DNA of 64,000 nt, from contig WIXG01000298.1 of the NCBI GenBank assembly GCA_009869945.1, positions 33,358-97,357 of the forward strand, read 5' to 3'. Numbering within the stretch: the stretch's first letter is position 1; each line of letters starts with the position of its first letter. The position numbers and the translations under genes were made by a program. Below the pieces are notes generated by a model. It made no database searches. It was not told the DNA's origin and saw only the letters and a list, made by a program, of their open reading frames with translations. The DNA comes from Mesaphorura yosii. Taxonomy: Eukaryota; Arthropoda; Collembola; Poduromorpha; Tullbergiidae. Below are positions 36,687 through 48,135 of the stretch, in pieces.

Positions 36687-37938
36687 ATGTTGCCGATTTA
36701 CTACCCTCACGAGTGTGAAAATGAAGGTTCAGGCCGAGGAGGTGTGAATCCAAATCCGAATCCTGTCCCGTGCAACTGCAACTGCTTCGACGCGACCGAT
36801 GAGTGTCTAGATCCATTGCAGATCACATACTGGCAATTCCTGTGTGGAGTAAACAATTCGCTGCGGAGCTTCTCCGAATGGATCTGCATGGTGCATCAAG
36901 AAGGCCAAGCGAGCCAAGCCGAGAACGCGGACAGGAACAAGCAGTGCCAATGTCAATCCGGGCAGAGGGAAGCTGACGATCAAGGTGGGCCTGAAAAAGG
37001 AGACTGTTCGAGTGTCGATGGAGCTCCACCGCCAAACGACGACGGCATCAGCTCGGCTCCAGTTCCTTCTCCATGCTATCCATGTGCTCCTCCTTCGGAC
37101 GGATATGCAGCCGAAGCTCCTCCCGATTTGCATGTGGTTCACTTGCGAAGTACCTGCGGTCGACTTTCGATCAGTAAGCCCATAATTGAATTTCAGTTCC
37201 AAGGAGCCTTTTGAATTTTGAACTTACACTTCTCATTTTTCAGGTGGCACACTCAAAACCGTGATGATACGCCGACTTGACCCCTGCCGATGCGGCAAAG
37301 CACAGTTTGACATTGCGGCTGCGTGCTCTGGCCATCTAAATCTTCGTCGACGAGCGCGTTCGTGTACCACGGCGACGTGTACGGACACAGGCACGGGCAC
37401 CAGCGCCTGCACGAATGCGAGGGCTCAACTTCGAAGCTCTCTGCTGCAAGCTTCACGCAAGTGTGCCAGGGCTCAGTCAGCTGGCCCAGCAGGTAGTCCC
37501 AAACGGGTTCGCTTTGTGGACTGCCGCTATTGTGGAAATGGAAACGGATCTCTGTGCCGTGTGTGCCGAAATAAATCTGAAGATGGCAGGGAACGGAAGC
37601 CAAAATCAAAATCAAGACCAAGATCACGATCACGCCGAGACAACAGAAGAAGTTTGAGCAAGAAACGTCAACATCAATGTCAACGCTCCAGATCGAAGCC
37701 CAAACGGTCAAAGTCAAAGTCGTCCAAACGAGAGCCGGAACCGGAGGCGAAGAAGGCCAGGTCCAGGATCAAATCCAAGGCCAAGCCGCGTTGTCGTTCT
37801 GCTCGCAACCGTAGCCGGAAATCCTCCAAATCGAGAGCAAAAGCAAAGCGGTCAAAATCAGAATCGGGAAAATCGGATTCACAACCTTCGAAACCAAAGA
37901 AGGCCAAAACCAGGACAAAAACCAAGAAATGCAAGTGA
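36687..37938 (+). CDS. Cys-rich protein with Lys/Arg/Ser-rich protamine-like tail
   Basis: Exons 36687-37173 and 37244-37938 (phase 1), 393 aa. The N-terminal half has Cys pairs (VPCNCNCFDATDEC, CQCQSGQREA, PCYPCAPP) and an unrecognised stretch ITYWQFLCGVNNSLRSFSEW. The second exon opens with DPCRCGKAQFDIAAACSGHL and has VDCRYCGNGNGSLCRVC, a possible zinc-binding cluster. The last 120 residues are nearly all Lys, Arg, Ser and Pro (KSKSRPRSRSRRDNRRSLSK and similar), like SR proteins, protamines or sperm nuclear basic proteins. No known family was recognised. The frame ends at TGA (37936-37938) but the next 23 codons keep the same composition up to 38010. A chromatin or RNA-binding role is inference. 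Confidence 0.65.
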
Positions 37939-38725
37939 CGCAAGCGCAAACGTTCTCGTCCCCATTCCAAGTCCAAATCACGCTCTCGTCGCTGCCAGAG
38001 CAGGAAATGAAGCTGAATTCAAATTCAAGTCGTCGTACATTGCCTTTATTGATTCTTAAAACAAGATACTGGTCACAAGCTTACAAAATTGAAATGCAGA
38101 GTCGAGGAGTAAATAAAGTACAAAATGCAAAATTAATTAAAACTACAAGTACAGCTACTGAACAGAGCAGAATCGAAGAACAACCCAGCGTTCAAACTTC
38201 AAGCTTAAGTGCCGTGCCCGTAATTACGCAACGCAATAAATCATAATCATAATAAGTTCTTAATCTTCACAGATCAAGATTCAAAATCATAATAATAAAC
38301 ATGTAAACAAACGTCGGTCGGTCGTCGGCCGCTCGTGGACGGACGTGACGATGATGAATGACGGACGAGTGGTTGTGGCGATGGGTGGGAAAGGAAACTT
38401 TCCTTTTGGGGTCACGCGCACGCGTACGTGTCTTTGCATTCAGGATGAGATTACGACGACGACGATGATGATTCATGGTTCTTGATTCGCATTTTCGCAT
38501 TCGAAGTCTACTCGCTACTCGCTAATTAAGGTTATAATTTAAATACCAAATTATAATTAGCTACCCAGTCGAAGTCGTAGCCGCCGAGTGCTTGGCTTGG
38601 CTGGCTGGCCTGTGGACGAGTGAAAGTGATTAGAAAGGAATCTCGGCATGGCATGGCACTCCACATTCGCGTGTCTCTTCTGGGCGCGGCTCGCACGCGC
38701 ACGCACAACTTTTACTTTTACCTTT
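37939..38725. other. 3' flanks of two convergent genes
   Basis: Begins with the in-frame extension of the KRS-rich gene (37939-38010), then noncoding AT-rich sequence with AATAAA words and the 3' UTR of the minus-strand cuticle-like gene. Confidence 0.4.
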
Positions 38726-39645
38726 TCATCTTCCGTATCCCGTCGATGGAGGTGCGCCGTATCCTGGGTTTGGTGCTGCGTAGCCCGTCGATGCTGGAAC
38801 GGCCGGGGCAGAGTAACCTGTTGACGCTGGAGCTGGGGCAGCGTAGCCCGTGGAAGCCGGGGCGGCGTAGCCCGTCGATGCTGGCGCTGCGTAACCCGTC
38901 GACACTGCAGCGTAGCTTTGGGATGGTGCGGGTGCCGAGTGAACACCGCCGCCTGAGTAACCGCCACCGGAGTAGCCGCCCGTCGGTGCTCCATAACTTG
39001 TTGGTGGTGGACCGTAGCCTTTGCTTGGCGGCCCGTAACCTGTCTGCGGTGGGCCATAATTTGTCTCTGGTGGACCATAACTTGGTTGTGGTGGGCCGTA
39101 GCCTTTGCTTGGTGGTCCGTAGCCTTTGCTTGGCGGTCCGTAACTTGTACTGGCTTTGTAACCGCCGCCACCCCCATAACCGCCTCCTTTTCCACCGCCT
39201 CCCTTTCCACCACCGCCTTTTCCTCCTCCGCCTTTTCCTCCACCGCCTAAGAGTCCCTTCATGATGCCTTTGAGGCCGCCACCCAAACCTTTGCCTCCAC
39301 CACCTTTTCCTGTGTGCCCAATAGCAATTGGTAAGTATTTGATTTCACCAAACGCAGGCAAGCAACGGCTTTGGAATGATAGTTGGCTGCTTACCTCCTC
39401 CGCATCCGCCGCCTCCATATCCTCCACTCGGCGGTCCGTACGCTCCTCGTCCACCTCCTTTGCCACCGCCGCCTCCACCAAATGTGGCGTCACAAAGGTA
39501 AACTGCGGCGAGACTGAGGCAGAAGAATAAGGCCTGGAAAATGAAGAAAAATCAGTTGATTTCTTGAACTCACACATGACACTCGGACTCTGGACAGAAA
39601 AATTGATAATCCAATACATCGACATCGACGTACCAGTTTTGCCAT
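38726..39645 (-). CDS. Secreted Gly-rich, YGPP/STGYAAP-repeat structural (cuticle-like) protein
   Basis: Exons 39645-39634, 39533-39395 and 39309-38726, 244 aa. Exons 1-2 make a signal peptide ([20 protein letters not shown]) followed by [20 protein letters not shown]. Exon 3 has [12 protein letters not shown] blocks, six or more YGPPSKG-type repeats, then STGYAAPA repeats, ending in PPSTGYGR. The composition matches arthropod cuticle, silk-like or adhesive proteins whose Tyr residues may be cross-linked. Long open frames on both strands over exon 3 are shadows of the repetitive coding sequence. A perfect TATA box lies upstream at 39899-39907, suggesting strong regulated expression. Confidence 0.85.
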
Positions 39646-39898
39646 TATGAACTAGATGTGTGTGGTAGATTAACTAAATTAACGAATTGAGCACTTGTTC
39701 AGTTGGTTCACTCGTAAGTCTTGAGTCTTGTCTTGGCTCCTTGGATGACTGGTCCTCACATACTAAACCTGGTCGTGGGCAGTCACTTGCACTTATAGTT
39801 GCCTCATAAGCACTGATATCATATCTGACTCGTGGCGTGGCTGGTTCACTTTTCAGTTGTTCTGATGCCGAAACAAGAAACTTGTATCGATGTCCATT

Positions 39899-39907
39899 CT
39901 ATTTATA
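39899..39907 (-). promoter_or_regulatory. TATA box of the cuticle-like gene
   Basis: TATAAATAG on the minus strand, 254 bp before the ATG of the Gly-rich secreted protein. Its match to consensus and position suit a core promoter with a leader of roughly 200 nt or a 5' UTR intron. Confidence 0.5.
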
Positions 39908-42900
39908 GCCTTTTGCCTTGCCCTACCCCGGGTGCTGCACGGCTGTTGGCTCTTCAGCTGGGGTATTCCCGCGATAGGCGATAAACGCCAAACACTGCAA
40001 TAATGGCAGCAGTGTATCACAATCGCAATCACAACAATGGAAAAGTGAATCTTGTACTTAAACCCATACTCAACTTACGCACGGTTTACGGTTACGGTTT
40101 GTAGAGTACATCTTCATCTTTAGTGCATTTGCGTTGATCAGCCCTCGCATTGTTGTACTTCTTGGGTTTTCGTCTCCGTCGTAGTCTCAGTCTCGGCAAG
40201 CTTAGGCTTGACTTGACTTAAAGTATGAATTATAGCTACACAAGCACAGATACCATAATCAATTGGGCGATTGCGGCGACGGAAATTGAAGTGGTGTTCT
40301 TCGTTGCTGTCGCATTCGGTTCTTAGTCAAGAGGAGGTTTCATTTTCATTTTCTACAATTCACAATTCAATTAATGGATGACACTTAATTCCAATCTTCA
40401 ATTCTCGTTCTCGATTCTTGGTTCTCGGCTCTTAATCTTGGTTTCTGCTGTATTTTCGAATGAATCCCAACACCAACACCAAATGCAAGGCAAAGGTACA
40501 AGATGAATTCTGAGTTATCATCAATCTTCACAAGATTGGACCACAGCGGCACGAAGAAAAGACGACCGACGCTCGACTCGCGTGGCACGCCGCCGCGTTG
40601 TCGAACGTTTTCCTGGTTTACGGTTACAAAATAGCATAAAACGTAAAACGAATGGCGATCATCATCATTTATCTTAATCATATCACAACAGATTGCGAAT
40701 TGCGTATTCAACTTCCTTTCCTTTGGGAGCAGACAGCAGATTGCGCCCTTACGTCATAGGTTTTTATTTTTTTCTTATGGTTCATTTAATCGCAATTGCA
40801 ATTCGCAAGTTTGCAAAGGTAAAATTGGACCAAATGTTCATCTGCTGTCGAGTCTCCTCTCGCCCATCGCAATTGCATTAAAATTGCAATAGCGAATTGC
40901 GAATTGCCAAGAAAAGAAATTTACTTTACGACCGCGCGTCGACGTCGCATCGCAGAATTTTACGAGATCATAAAAATAGATGCAATTTGCAATTAAGTCG
41001 AACTGATCTTTCTTCTTGTGTCTAGCTTGAATTCTGATCTCTGCTCTAGGCTTGGCTTGGACAGAAAATCCTCCGTGGGTTACGAGTACAAAGAGGAAAG
41101 TGTCAAAAACGAAATTCTTTTATTGCAAACTGCAAATTGCATTCCACGTCGTCGATTTCATATCTGAAGATTCACTTTCAGTTTGCAATAATCTTGAATT
41201 CGAAATGAATTGTGATCTCTCTACGCACTCGACTGCCTGACTCATCTTCAACTTTCTTGCATTGCGTCGCAGGGATCAATTTCGATTTGCAATTTGCGAT
41301 ATGCAATTTGCGGGTCGTCGGTCGCGAATCGCGAATCGCGAATCTTGTGTCGTGTTTACTAATTTCGAATTCTCATAGCTGCTCTGTCCCGGCTTCACAA
41401 TAGTCAATTTGATTGTGTTCTATTTATGGGAGAGTGCAAATTTGTACGGCAAACACGCGAGCTGCGAATTGCGAATTGCGGGCTGTGAATCGCGAGACGC
41501 AATTAAAGATTGAGTAATTTCTATGAATATTAATACGCATACGCATGAAGCAAATGGCAAATGGCAAATGGCAAGGAAGCAAATAGCAAAGGTCCGCAAC
41601 ACAGCAGCATCAACGCAGATGACAAGAAGACAAGTGAAAGTTGACGGAGATGCTGATCAAACACAAATACAAATACGAAAGCCGAGTCAAGCCAAGAACG
41701 GTCGTTTCGTCTGTCCATCACCGTTTGCCGATTGCCACCCGACCACAATAGAAAATACATAATGCTTAATGCACGTCGAGCAGGCGTTTAAAACGCGACA
41801 AATTGTGAAATATGTCTCAATATGAATACGCTACGAACAGCAGCAGTAATTAACACTCACATGCCAATTTGCCAAATTCACAGCAGCCAATTTAATCAGC
41901 CGCGACTGCGTAAGGTCTAATTGGACCTTTATTTATGCTCGCGCAGCAGGCAGGAGGCAGAGGCGAGAATGAAAATGAAGATGTAAGCGCGAGCGCAAAA
42001 ATACGCGCAAGAAAGATGACGCAAGATGTAATGCGATATGCGAGCCGAGCTGATTACGATGAACGATTTACGAGAATTGTCTCGACATGGCATAGCTGAT
42101 GGCTGGCTTTTGTTGAGGTGCAATCGTGCAATGCAGATCACTTCAGGCCCGGGCCGCTGCTGTCAAGATGAAGATGAACGAACGCGGATGGATGAATGAA
42201 TGAATGACGCGTATTGTGTGTGGCTGTGGCTTGTAACCTACTTTTCATTTCGATACCCAAGGCAATTAACTCGACGGCTAAGACGTTGACGGTGAGTGTG
42301 AAGATCGATACGATCGTCGAACGTCGGACGTAAGAAATTCATCCCTCATTCGTTTGTGATGGAATTCGAATGGCGAAAGTAAATACGCGGCGGACAGGCA
42401 GAGCCGAGATCAGCCGCTGTTAAAGTGTCACTTTGCAGTTTAGGTACGTGTTAATTGGCGATTTGGCTCAAGACACTTTTAATTCACGCTCAGGTCGAGA
42501 CTCGCGACTTTGCTGCTTGCCTGCAATTATTTGCACGAGTAATGTGCTGGCTTTTTTGACACATCTTCTTGCCTTGATTTTGCATTGAATTTGCAAATAT
42601 CGGACATGCTGAGATTGCTGACGCATGTGACGATGACATTCGAAAATTGGAGGATTGACGGGAATTCTGACTCTCGGCATGCGAATTCCCTGGAAATACT
42701 GTACAATAGATTAAAATAGAGTTTCCACTCGAGTTTCAGCACTTGAGTCACGTAGTCCCTGAAATCTTGCCTAATTGACATGATTTTAATTGCAAATTGT
42801 ACTGTTACACTTCGGAATTCGCCTTTTTATCAGCTGAAACTTGAACTGATTGACAACGACAGCCGAAAGTCAATTTCTACTTGACCAATCGAGCCTGGAG

Positions 42901-42922
42901 CCTCGCCTACTCGAATGCAAGA
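39908..42922. other. Noncoding 3-kb region with low-complexity words
   Basis: No gene recognised in about 3 kb, the longest gene-free stretch of the window. It is dense in short related words such as GCAATTCGC, GCGAATTGC and GCAAATTGC. It could be regulatory sequence for the flanking secreted-protein genes. Confidence 0.4.
41281..41575. repeat. Cluster of simple repeats built on GCGAAT / GCAAATG
   Basis: TCGCGAA units repeat three times near 41322-41344 (CGCGAATCGCGAATCGCGAA), GCGAATTGCGAATTGCG lies near 41464, and GCAAATG units repeat near 41549-41573 (CAAATGGCAAATGGCAAATG). Short tandem repeats with related motifs around them. Confidence 0.6.
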
Positions 42923-42930
42923 TATAAATA
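42923..42930 (+). promoter_or_regulatory. TATA box of the Cys-rich peptide gene
   Basis: TATAAATA, 137 bp before the ATG at 43067; followed about 30 bp later by a region suitable for transcription start. A strong core promoter fits a secreted peptide gene. Confidence 0.6.
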
Positions 42931-43066
42931 GATGCGACACTGAAAATCGGCCAAACGCTGAACTAAAAAGGCAAGGAGAACCTTTTTGCTGGAAATTTTT
43001 CACACTGACAAAATTTCATTTCCTCAAGTCATTTATTGTCAGCCAATTCTTCAATTCGGAGTTACA

Positions 43067-43668
43067 ATGAAGGCTTTCGTAATTCTGCTTGCGCTGGCAC
43101 TGGCATGCTCGACATACACGGCCGAGGCTCAAGTAAGACATGGGCATCGATAAAATATTGTACATCTAAATATCGCCCATGTGCTTGGGTAGAGTTGTTC
43201 GGGCGATTGCACGTCCAGTGCGAAGTGTGCATCCCAGGCGGGGGACGTCAACTGCCGCTGCAGTTACTTGGCCTGTAAACACGTCGACGTAAGTCCAGTT
43301 CAAAATTGCCAAAATACATCCTCATTGCTTGCGCGGCAAAGATGCGTTCTAATCTTCTGATGCCATACGCGTATTCGTACGCAGAAATGCGGTGGTGGTT
43401 GTTTGACCAACGCCCAGTGTCGGGATTGGGCTGGTGGCGACAACAAGTGCGTCTGTACGTGGTGGTTCGAGTGTGAGATGGAACACAAAGTCCAGAATCC
43501 CGGCTATCTCCCGTAAGAATTCTCCGCGCCCGCACGCTCTCCTTTCATATTCATATTATAGACATCTGATCCAGTTATTGCTTATCTTTCAGATTCCTAA
43601 AGATCGCAGCGATGGCGAAAGCGAACAAGACGTTTAAGGAACTGCAAGAAGCCAATCGCGATCAATGA
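43067..43668 (+). CDS. Small secreted peptide with two tandem six-Cys modules
   Basis: Four exons, 43067-43132, 43193-43288, 43385-43512 and 43593-43668; 121 aa. Exon 1 is exactly a signal peptide (MKAFVILLALALACSTYTAE AQ, 22 aa). Exon 2 holds module 1 (CSGDCTSSAKC...NCRCSYLAC) and exon 3 module 2 (CGGGCLTNAQC...KCVCTWWFEC). Both share the spacing C-x3-C-x5-C-x8-C-x-C-x4-C, so one module arose by exon duplication. Exon 4 adds a Lys/Ala-rich helical tail (FLKIAAMAKANKTFKELQEA). The paired Cys pattern predicts three disulfides per module. Family not recognised; antimicrobial, protease-inhibitor or structural roles are all possible. Confidence 0.8.
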
Positions 43669-44905
43669 TCAGAAAACGACACAATAAGCATTCGCCAGTC
43701 ACAGTCGGTGCAAATTCGCAAATATATAACTTCTCATTTGCCTTGACTCACATTCAAGCGCGCGTTCTGCGCTGTCATTGCCATATCCGCCTAATTGTTA
43801 ACTATAAACTCAATCAATATTGAATTAAAGACAGTCAATTCAATTCTTCTTACTCATCCAAGCCCAAGTAAAACATATGGACGTGGAGGTTAAGATGCTT
43901 CCGCTTCCACTTACGAATTACTCTAATCGCTGTCGTTGCCCTGAAAGGTTAAGAGCGATGATTAATAACAAGACAATGACATCTTGGTGGACGCATAATG
44001 GTTGAACTGAACTTCGATGATGATTACTTACGAGTATGAGTGTTGCGAGCTCTCGGCCTGATGAAGTTAAGTTGAAGTGAAGTGATGACAAATTCAAAGA
44101 CGAAAACGAAGACGATGGCATGACTTTATAACAAAAGCATTAATTATAAACTCAATGTCACTGGCTACTGGCAGGCTTGTAGCAGCAGCTCCATTGTTGA
44201 AATCTGTTTCTCATTCTTCGTCTTTATCTTCTTCCACAGGACAGCTTAATATTACAACTCTTGTCTAATCATCAGATTTGGCTTCTTAATCCAAGATTAA
44301 GTAGTTGTAAATATTTGGGATCACCGCCCAGCCCCGCCGGCCTGACGCACGGGCACGAAGCACGATCATGATCTTCTGCTTTCTGCTGCATCAGCTGCTT
44401 CTGCGTTGCGTTACACAACAATCACAATCACCTGTTCTTATTCAACGTTACGTTACTTGACTGATGACAGCACAATGCACGCTATGCAATGCTAATTATT
44501 GATTTGGTGATTTGTAAATTGTAATTGTGAAATAATGCGATTGAAATTGAAATCGAGATTGAGCTATGAATGATTTAGCATGTTGATGAAGTCGTGAACC
44601 GTGCGCAGTGCGCAGTGCCGGGATGATGAATTAAAGATGCAATCAGCTGATGCCCATTGTAAACAAGATGGTGATGAGATTTCGATATCGATACAATGCG
44701 ATGCGATTGTGATTGTGTGATCAACACGATAAGAATAATATTGATTCATTACGTTGCTACAAAGTACAGCATGTTTACACTTACATTTACGTTAGTCACT
44801 TGTCTTGAATGAAAGATCTGAATCGTGATTCGTGGTCCGAGAATGGCGAATAAAAAATTCGTCTAGCCAAAGCTTAAATTTTATGTGGCTAGGTTGAAGT
44901 CTGAG
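43669..44905. other. Noncoding between convergent Cys-rich and CorA genes
   Basis: 3' UTRs of two converging genes; AATTAAAG near 43825 may serve the Cys-rich gene. Nothing else recognised. Confidence 0.4.
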
Positions 44906-46593
44906 TTAATTAACCTTAAATTTACGGTCTCTGCCGGCGGGTCCAGCCCTCGAAAACGGGCTACCGTTCACGTTGAGGAGGCAAGTTCGCATGAGGTACC
45001 TGAAAACGTGAAGATTGTGGAATAATTCCCGTTTCCTTCTGGAAGCATTGAACTAATTCAAAAAGGAAAGGCGCCTTACATGATTCCAGCCAGGACGAAG
45101 GAGCCCGCGATGATCGCCCAGAAGTACATTGTCGAATCCTCGTTCTGGTAAGGCACCTGGACGTTCATGCCGAGGAATCCACCAATCATTTGTATAGGCA
45201 AAAAGACAAGAGCGATCTCGCTCACGCGCTGCATGACGTTGCTCATTTCGTTCGCCTCCCGCGACTTTTCAATGTTGACCAGCGCCAAGAATGTGTCCTG
45301 CGACCGCTCCAGAATGTGATCCAGTGTCTCGAGGTCGTGGGAGATCTCCTTGAAGTCGTCGCGAATGTCCGACAGAAGGCGGACGACGATTTTACTCAGC
45401 CGTTTTCCGCATTTGGTCTTGAGTGTACGAAGAATGTTCATTTTCGGCTTGAGGAAGCGGGAGATCGTATAAATTTGAAACTCCATGTCGAATATCCTTC
45501 GCATTACATCGCTCATCTGGTCCAGGGACTTCGAACCCATCCGAATCTGATTGATTTCGGGCTCGAGACCATCGACGAGGTACTGCGCGTCCTGAGCCAA
45601 CTCGATAAACACGGAGAAGAGGACCCAATCGGGAGTCAGCACCGTACCGGCGTTGGTGCAGAGCAGATTTACAAAACCAAGGATATCCGTGATGGACTGC
45701 CACTGCTTGTCGTGTATCGTGATGACGAAATCCTTAAAGAGTAGAATATTAAAGTCCATGTCCTGATCACGCTCTTTTATCGACTCGTCACACATTAACC
45801 GCATCGAAATAAAAGTGTAGTGCTTGAAGATCTCAATCTTCTCCTCAGTGTTGCCCTCTCGAATATCCGAAATGGTCAGATCATGCACGTTGAAGCTCGA
45901 GAAGAGTATGGAGAGATCCGTCTCGTTGGGGTCGGTGATGTTGAGCCAGTAGAATTTGGACTTGAGGAGCTGGGCGTAGTCGGCCGAGAGCCCGTCGAGC
46001 GTGTCCGAGTGAATGAGGTTCGTGGAGGACGAGAAGAAAATGTACTTTTTGGGGTGCAGGTACTTGTACTTGTTGAAATCGAGTATCTTGTTCATAAAGA
46101 GCGGGGTTGTGGCCGTGGCTTGGAAGGGGAAGGACTCCATCGTCATCGTCGAAGGCTGCAGGGCGAAGGGCACGGACGTTGTGGCGATGACGGCTTTGTG
46201 CACCGCACCCCCGCCCGTGCTACCGATTGACCCGTACGGGTTCCTACAGCTGGTGCTCAGGAGACTGAGGTTGCTCCCGCTGCCGAAGGGCGGCGTTAGG
46301 GAGTTTGTAGGCGTCGTCGGTGTGGATTTGACTTGGTTTTGATAGGTGTGCGCGTACGCATTTCCGTTCACAGCCCCTCCACCGCCGCCGCCATTGTCGT
46401 TCATCTCGTTGGTCACGTTGAAGGAGGGGATGAGTGGCACGGTGTCCTCCACGACCTGGTTCATGTCCGAGTCCATAATCGTCGTAGATACCCGAAACAC
46501 GGCATCCGCCGCCCGCCCTTTTTGCATCCGCTCATAGATTGTGATTATTTCGGTGAGCGTCGTATTTTCCTTGTCCATCTTGGCCGTGTTCAT
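44906..46593 (-). CDS. CorA-type Mg2+ channel (Alr/Mnr2-like rather than MRS2-like)
   Basis: Exons 46593-45080 and 44999-44906, joined at ATC AT|G TAC, 535 aa. The N-terminal 160 residues are low complexity (GGGGGGAVNG, STPTTPTNSLTPPFGSGSN). The CorA cytoplasmic funnel starts at KYIFFSSSTNLIHSDTLDGL, with FYWLNITDPNETDLSILFSS, DLTISDIREGNTEEKIEIFK and long helices to LERSQDTFLALVNIEKSREA. TM1 is VSEIALVFLPIQMIGGFLG with the signature GMNV, then a short loop (QVPYQNEDSTM) and TM2 YFWAIIAGSFVLAGIMYLM. Pentameric CorA channels pass Mg2+ across membranes. Animals usually have the mitochondrial MRS2 type; here there is no transit peptide and the fold resembles fungal plasma-membrane or vacuolar forms (inference from motif layout). 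Confidence 0.85.
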
Positions 46594-48135
46594 TGCGGAA
46601 TTCTAAATCTGGAATCTTGGCACTGAAGCAGCGTTTTGAAATGTTAAAACGTAAAATTCATCACTTGCAAAGCCGGCACAGCGCTTGAACTAGAAACAGG
46701 AATCGAATCGAATCGAAGTTTTTCTACTTGATTGAGGTCAAGAATGAAGTTTGTGATTAACGAGCGACAAGATGAAGAAGGAGAAGAAGAAGGAGTTCAG
46801 GCGAAGGAGACGGAGCCTGGACGTGGAATCGAATGGAATTGCAGTGCAATTCAGTTCAATCTTCAGTTGTTTGCGTCATGCATTCTCCTCATGTACGTAA
46901 GATTTTATCTTGCAATGGTTCGTCGCAGAAGCAGTCAGCAGCGTAGCAGTAGCAGCTGATAACGATAATCTTGTCCTCGTTATTGTCTTGTGTCCAGGGC
47001 CTTGTGCGCTTGCTGCATTGCTCGCAAGCGGATTAGGAGTCTGGCGAGGAGTGAATTGCTGACAGACTGACAAGACTACTGCTGCTGCTTGTAATCTTAA
47101 TCCTTTCTTCATCGACGGGCAGTTGGACTCGGTTACCAAATTGAAGTTACTGCAACAGGAGTCGTGAGCCCAAAAAGGATTAACGTGGAAGGAATTATCA
47201 GAGTACCAAAAGACAGATTTTCTGATTTACAAATTTCACAGTGAATCATCAGCAAAGCAAGAAGAACTCATGGCTCCAATCTCTTAGACATTCTAAACTT
47301 GAGCACAAGTACAAAGTGAGAACGTAGAATGTCATGGCTAATAAAGCCTTACTTCACATGGAACCCACAATCAATCCAATTTATGAGCAGCTTCCCACAA
47401 GTTAGTGAAGTCAGCCACTGAGGCGACCTTCTACTTGCCACGGACTTCGACGGGCGATGCATAGGTCAAGGCTCGGGTAAAACGTAAGGGCAGACGGTAA
47501 AAACGGTACAATTTTGCAGACAATTCTCGCCCGCACATGGATTAACTGCGTTTTTCTAATGCAAGATCAGAGAGGATTCAAAAGGTCGTGGGTCTGAATC
47601 GGTGAAACTGAACAGGCAAGCAAGATCATAACAAAGCTAGAGTTATTGACCTTAAGACGTAAACTTCTCTTCCTCGAGAAAAATGAAAGACGCGATAAGA
47701 AGAGGGCACGGAAAGAACTGCATGATCATCCTTCAACCATACGCCCATAACTTCCGTAATAATTGCCTGTACTACAGTAAATCGCAGACCAAATCAGCTG
47801 AACTGAAATATCAAATATAATTATGGATCTGTGTAGTGTAAGGCCGAGCAGAAAGTGAAAATGTGACAAATTCACACTGCGCTGTTGTGGTGCAGCTGCA
47901 GCTCTATAATTATGACCTGGTCAATTCCCTCACACATTAAATTACGCATTCGTCACTCAATTCATGTTCATGGCCTTTTTGGCCTTGGTTATCAATTAAG
48001 ATCATCTCTTACTTGCCATGGCCATGGCTTCACTTGGCTTGGGTTGACTGCTGACTCTTTTTACTCCATTCACTCTGGCATGAGTCAAGTACGGTCATCT
48101 TCTCTATCGACAGTGGCCCACGCTTTCAGCCCGAA
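46594..48135. other. Divergent intergenic region, CorA / Diedel-LRAT gene
   Basis: 1.5 kb without recognisable coding sequence; contains the promoters of both flanking genes. No clear core promoter element seen. Confidence 0.4.

Noticed and set aside
38557..39264. Long open frames on both strands over the Gly-rich gene
   Set aside because: They are shadows of the YGPP/STGYAAP coding repeats, which stay open in other frames because of their composition.
40385..40711. Minus-strand frame of 108 codons in the gene desert
   Set aside because: No domain, no start context, no splice partners, low-complexity surroundings.
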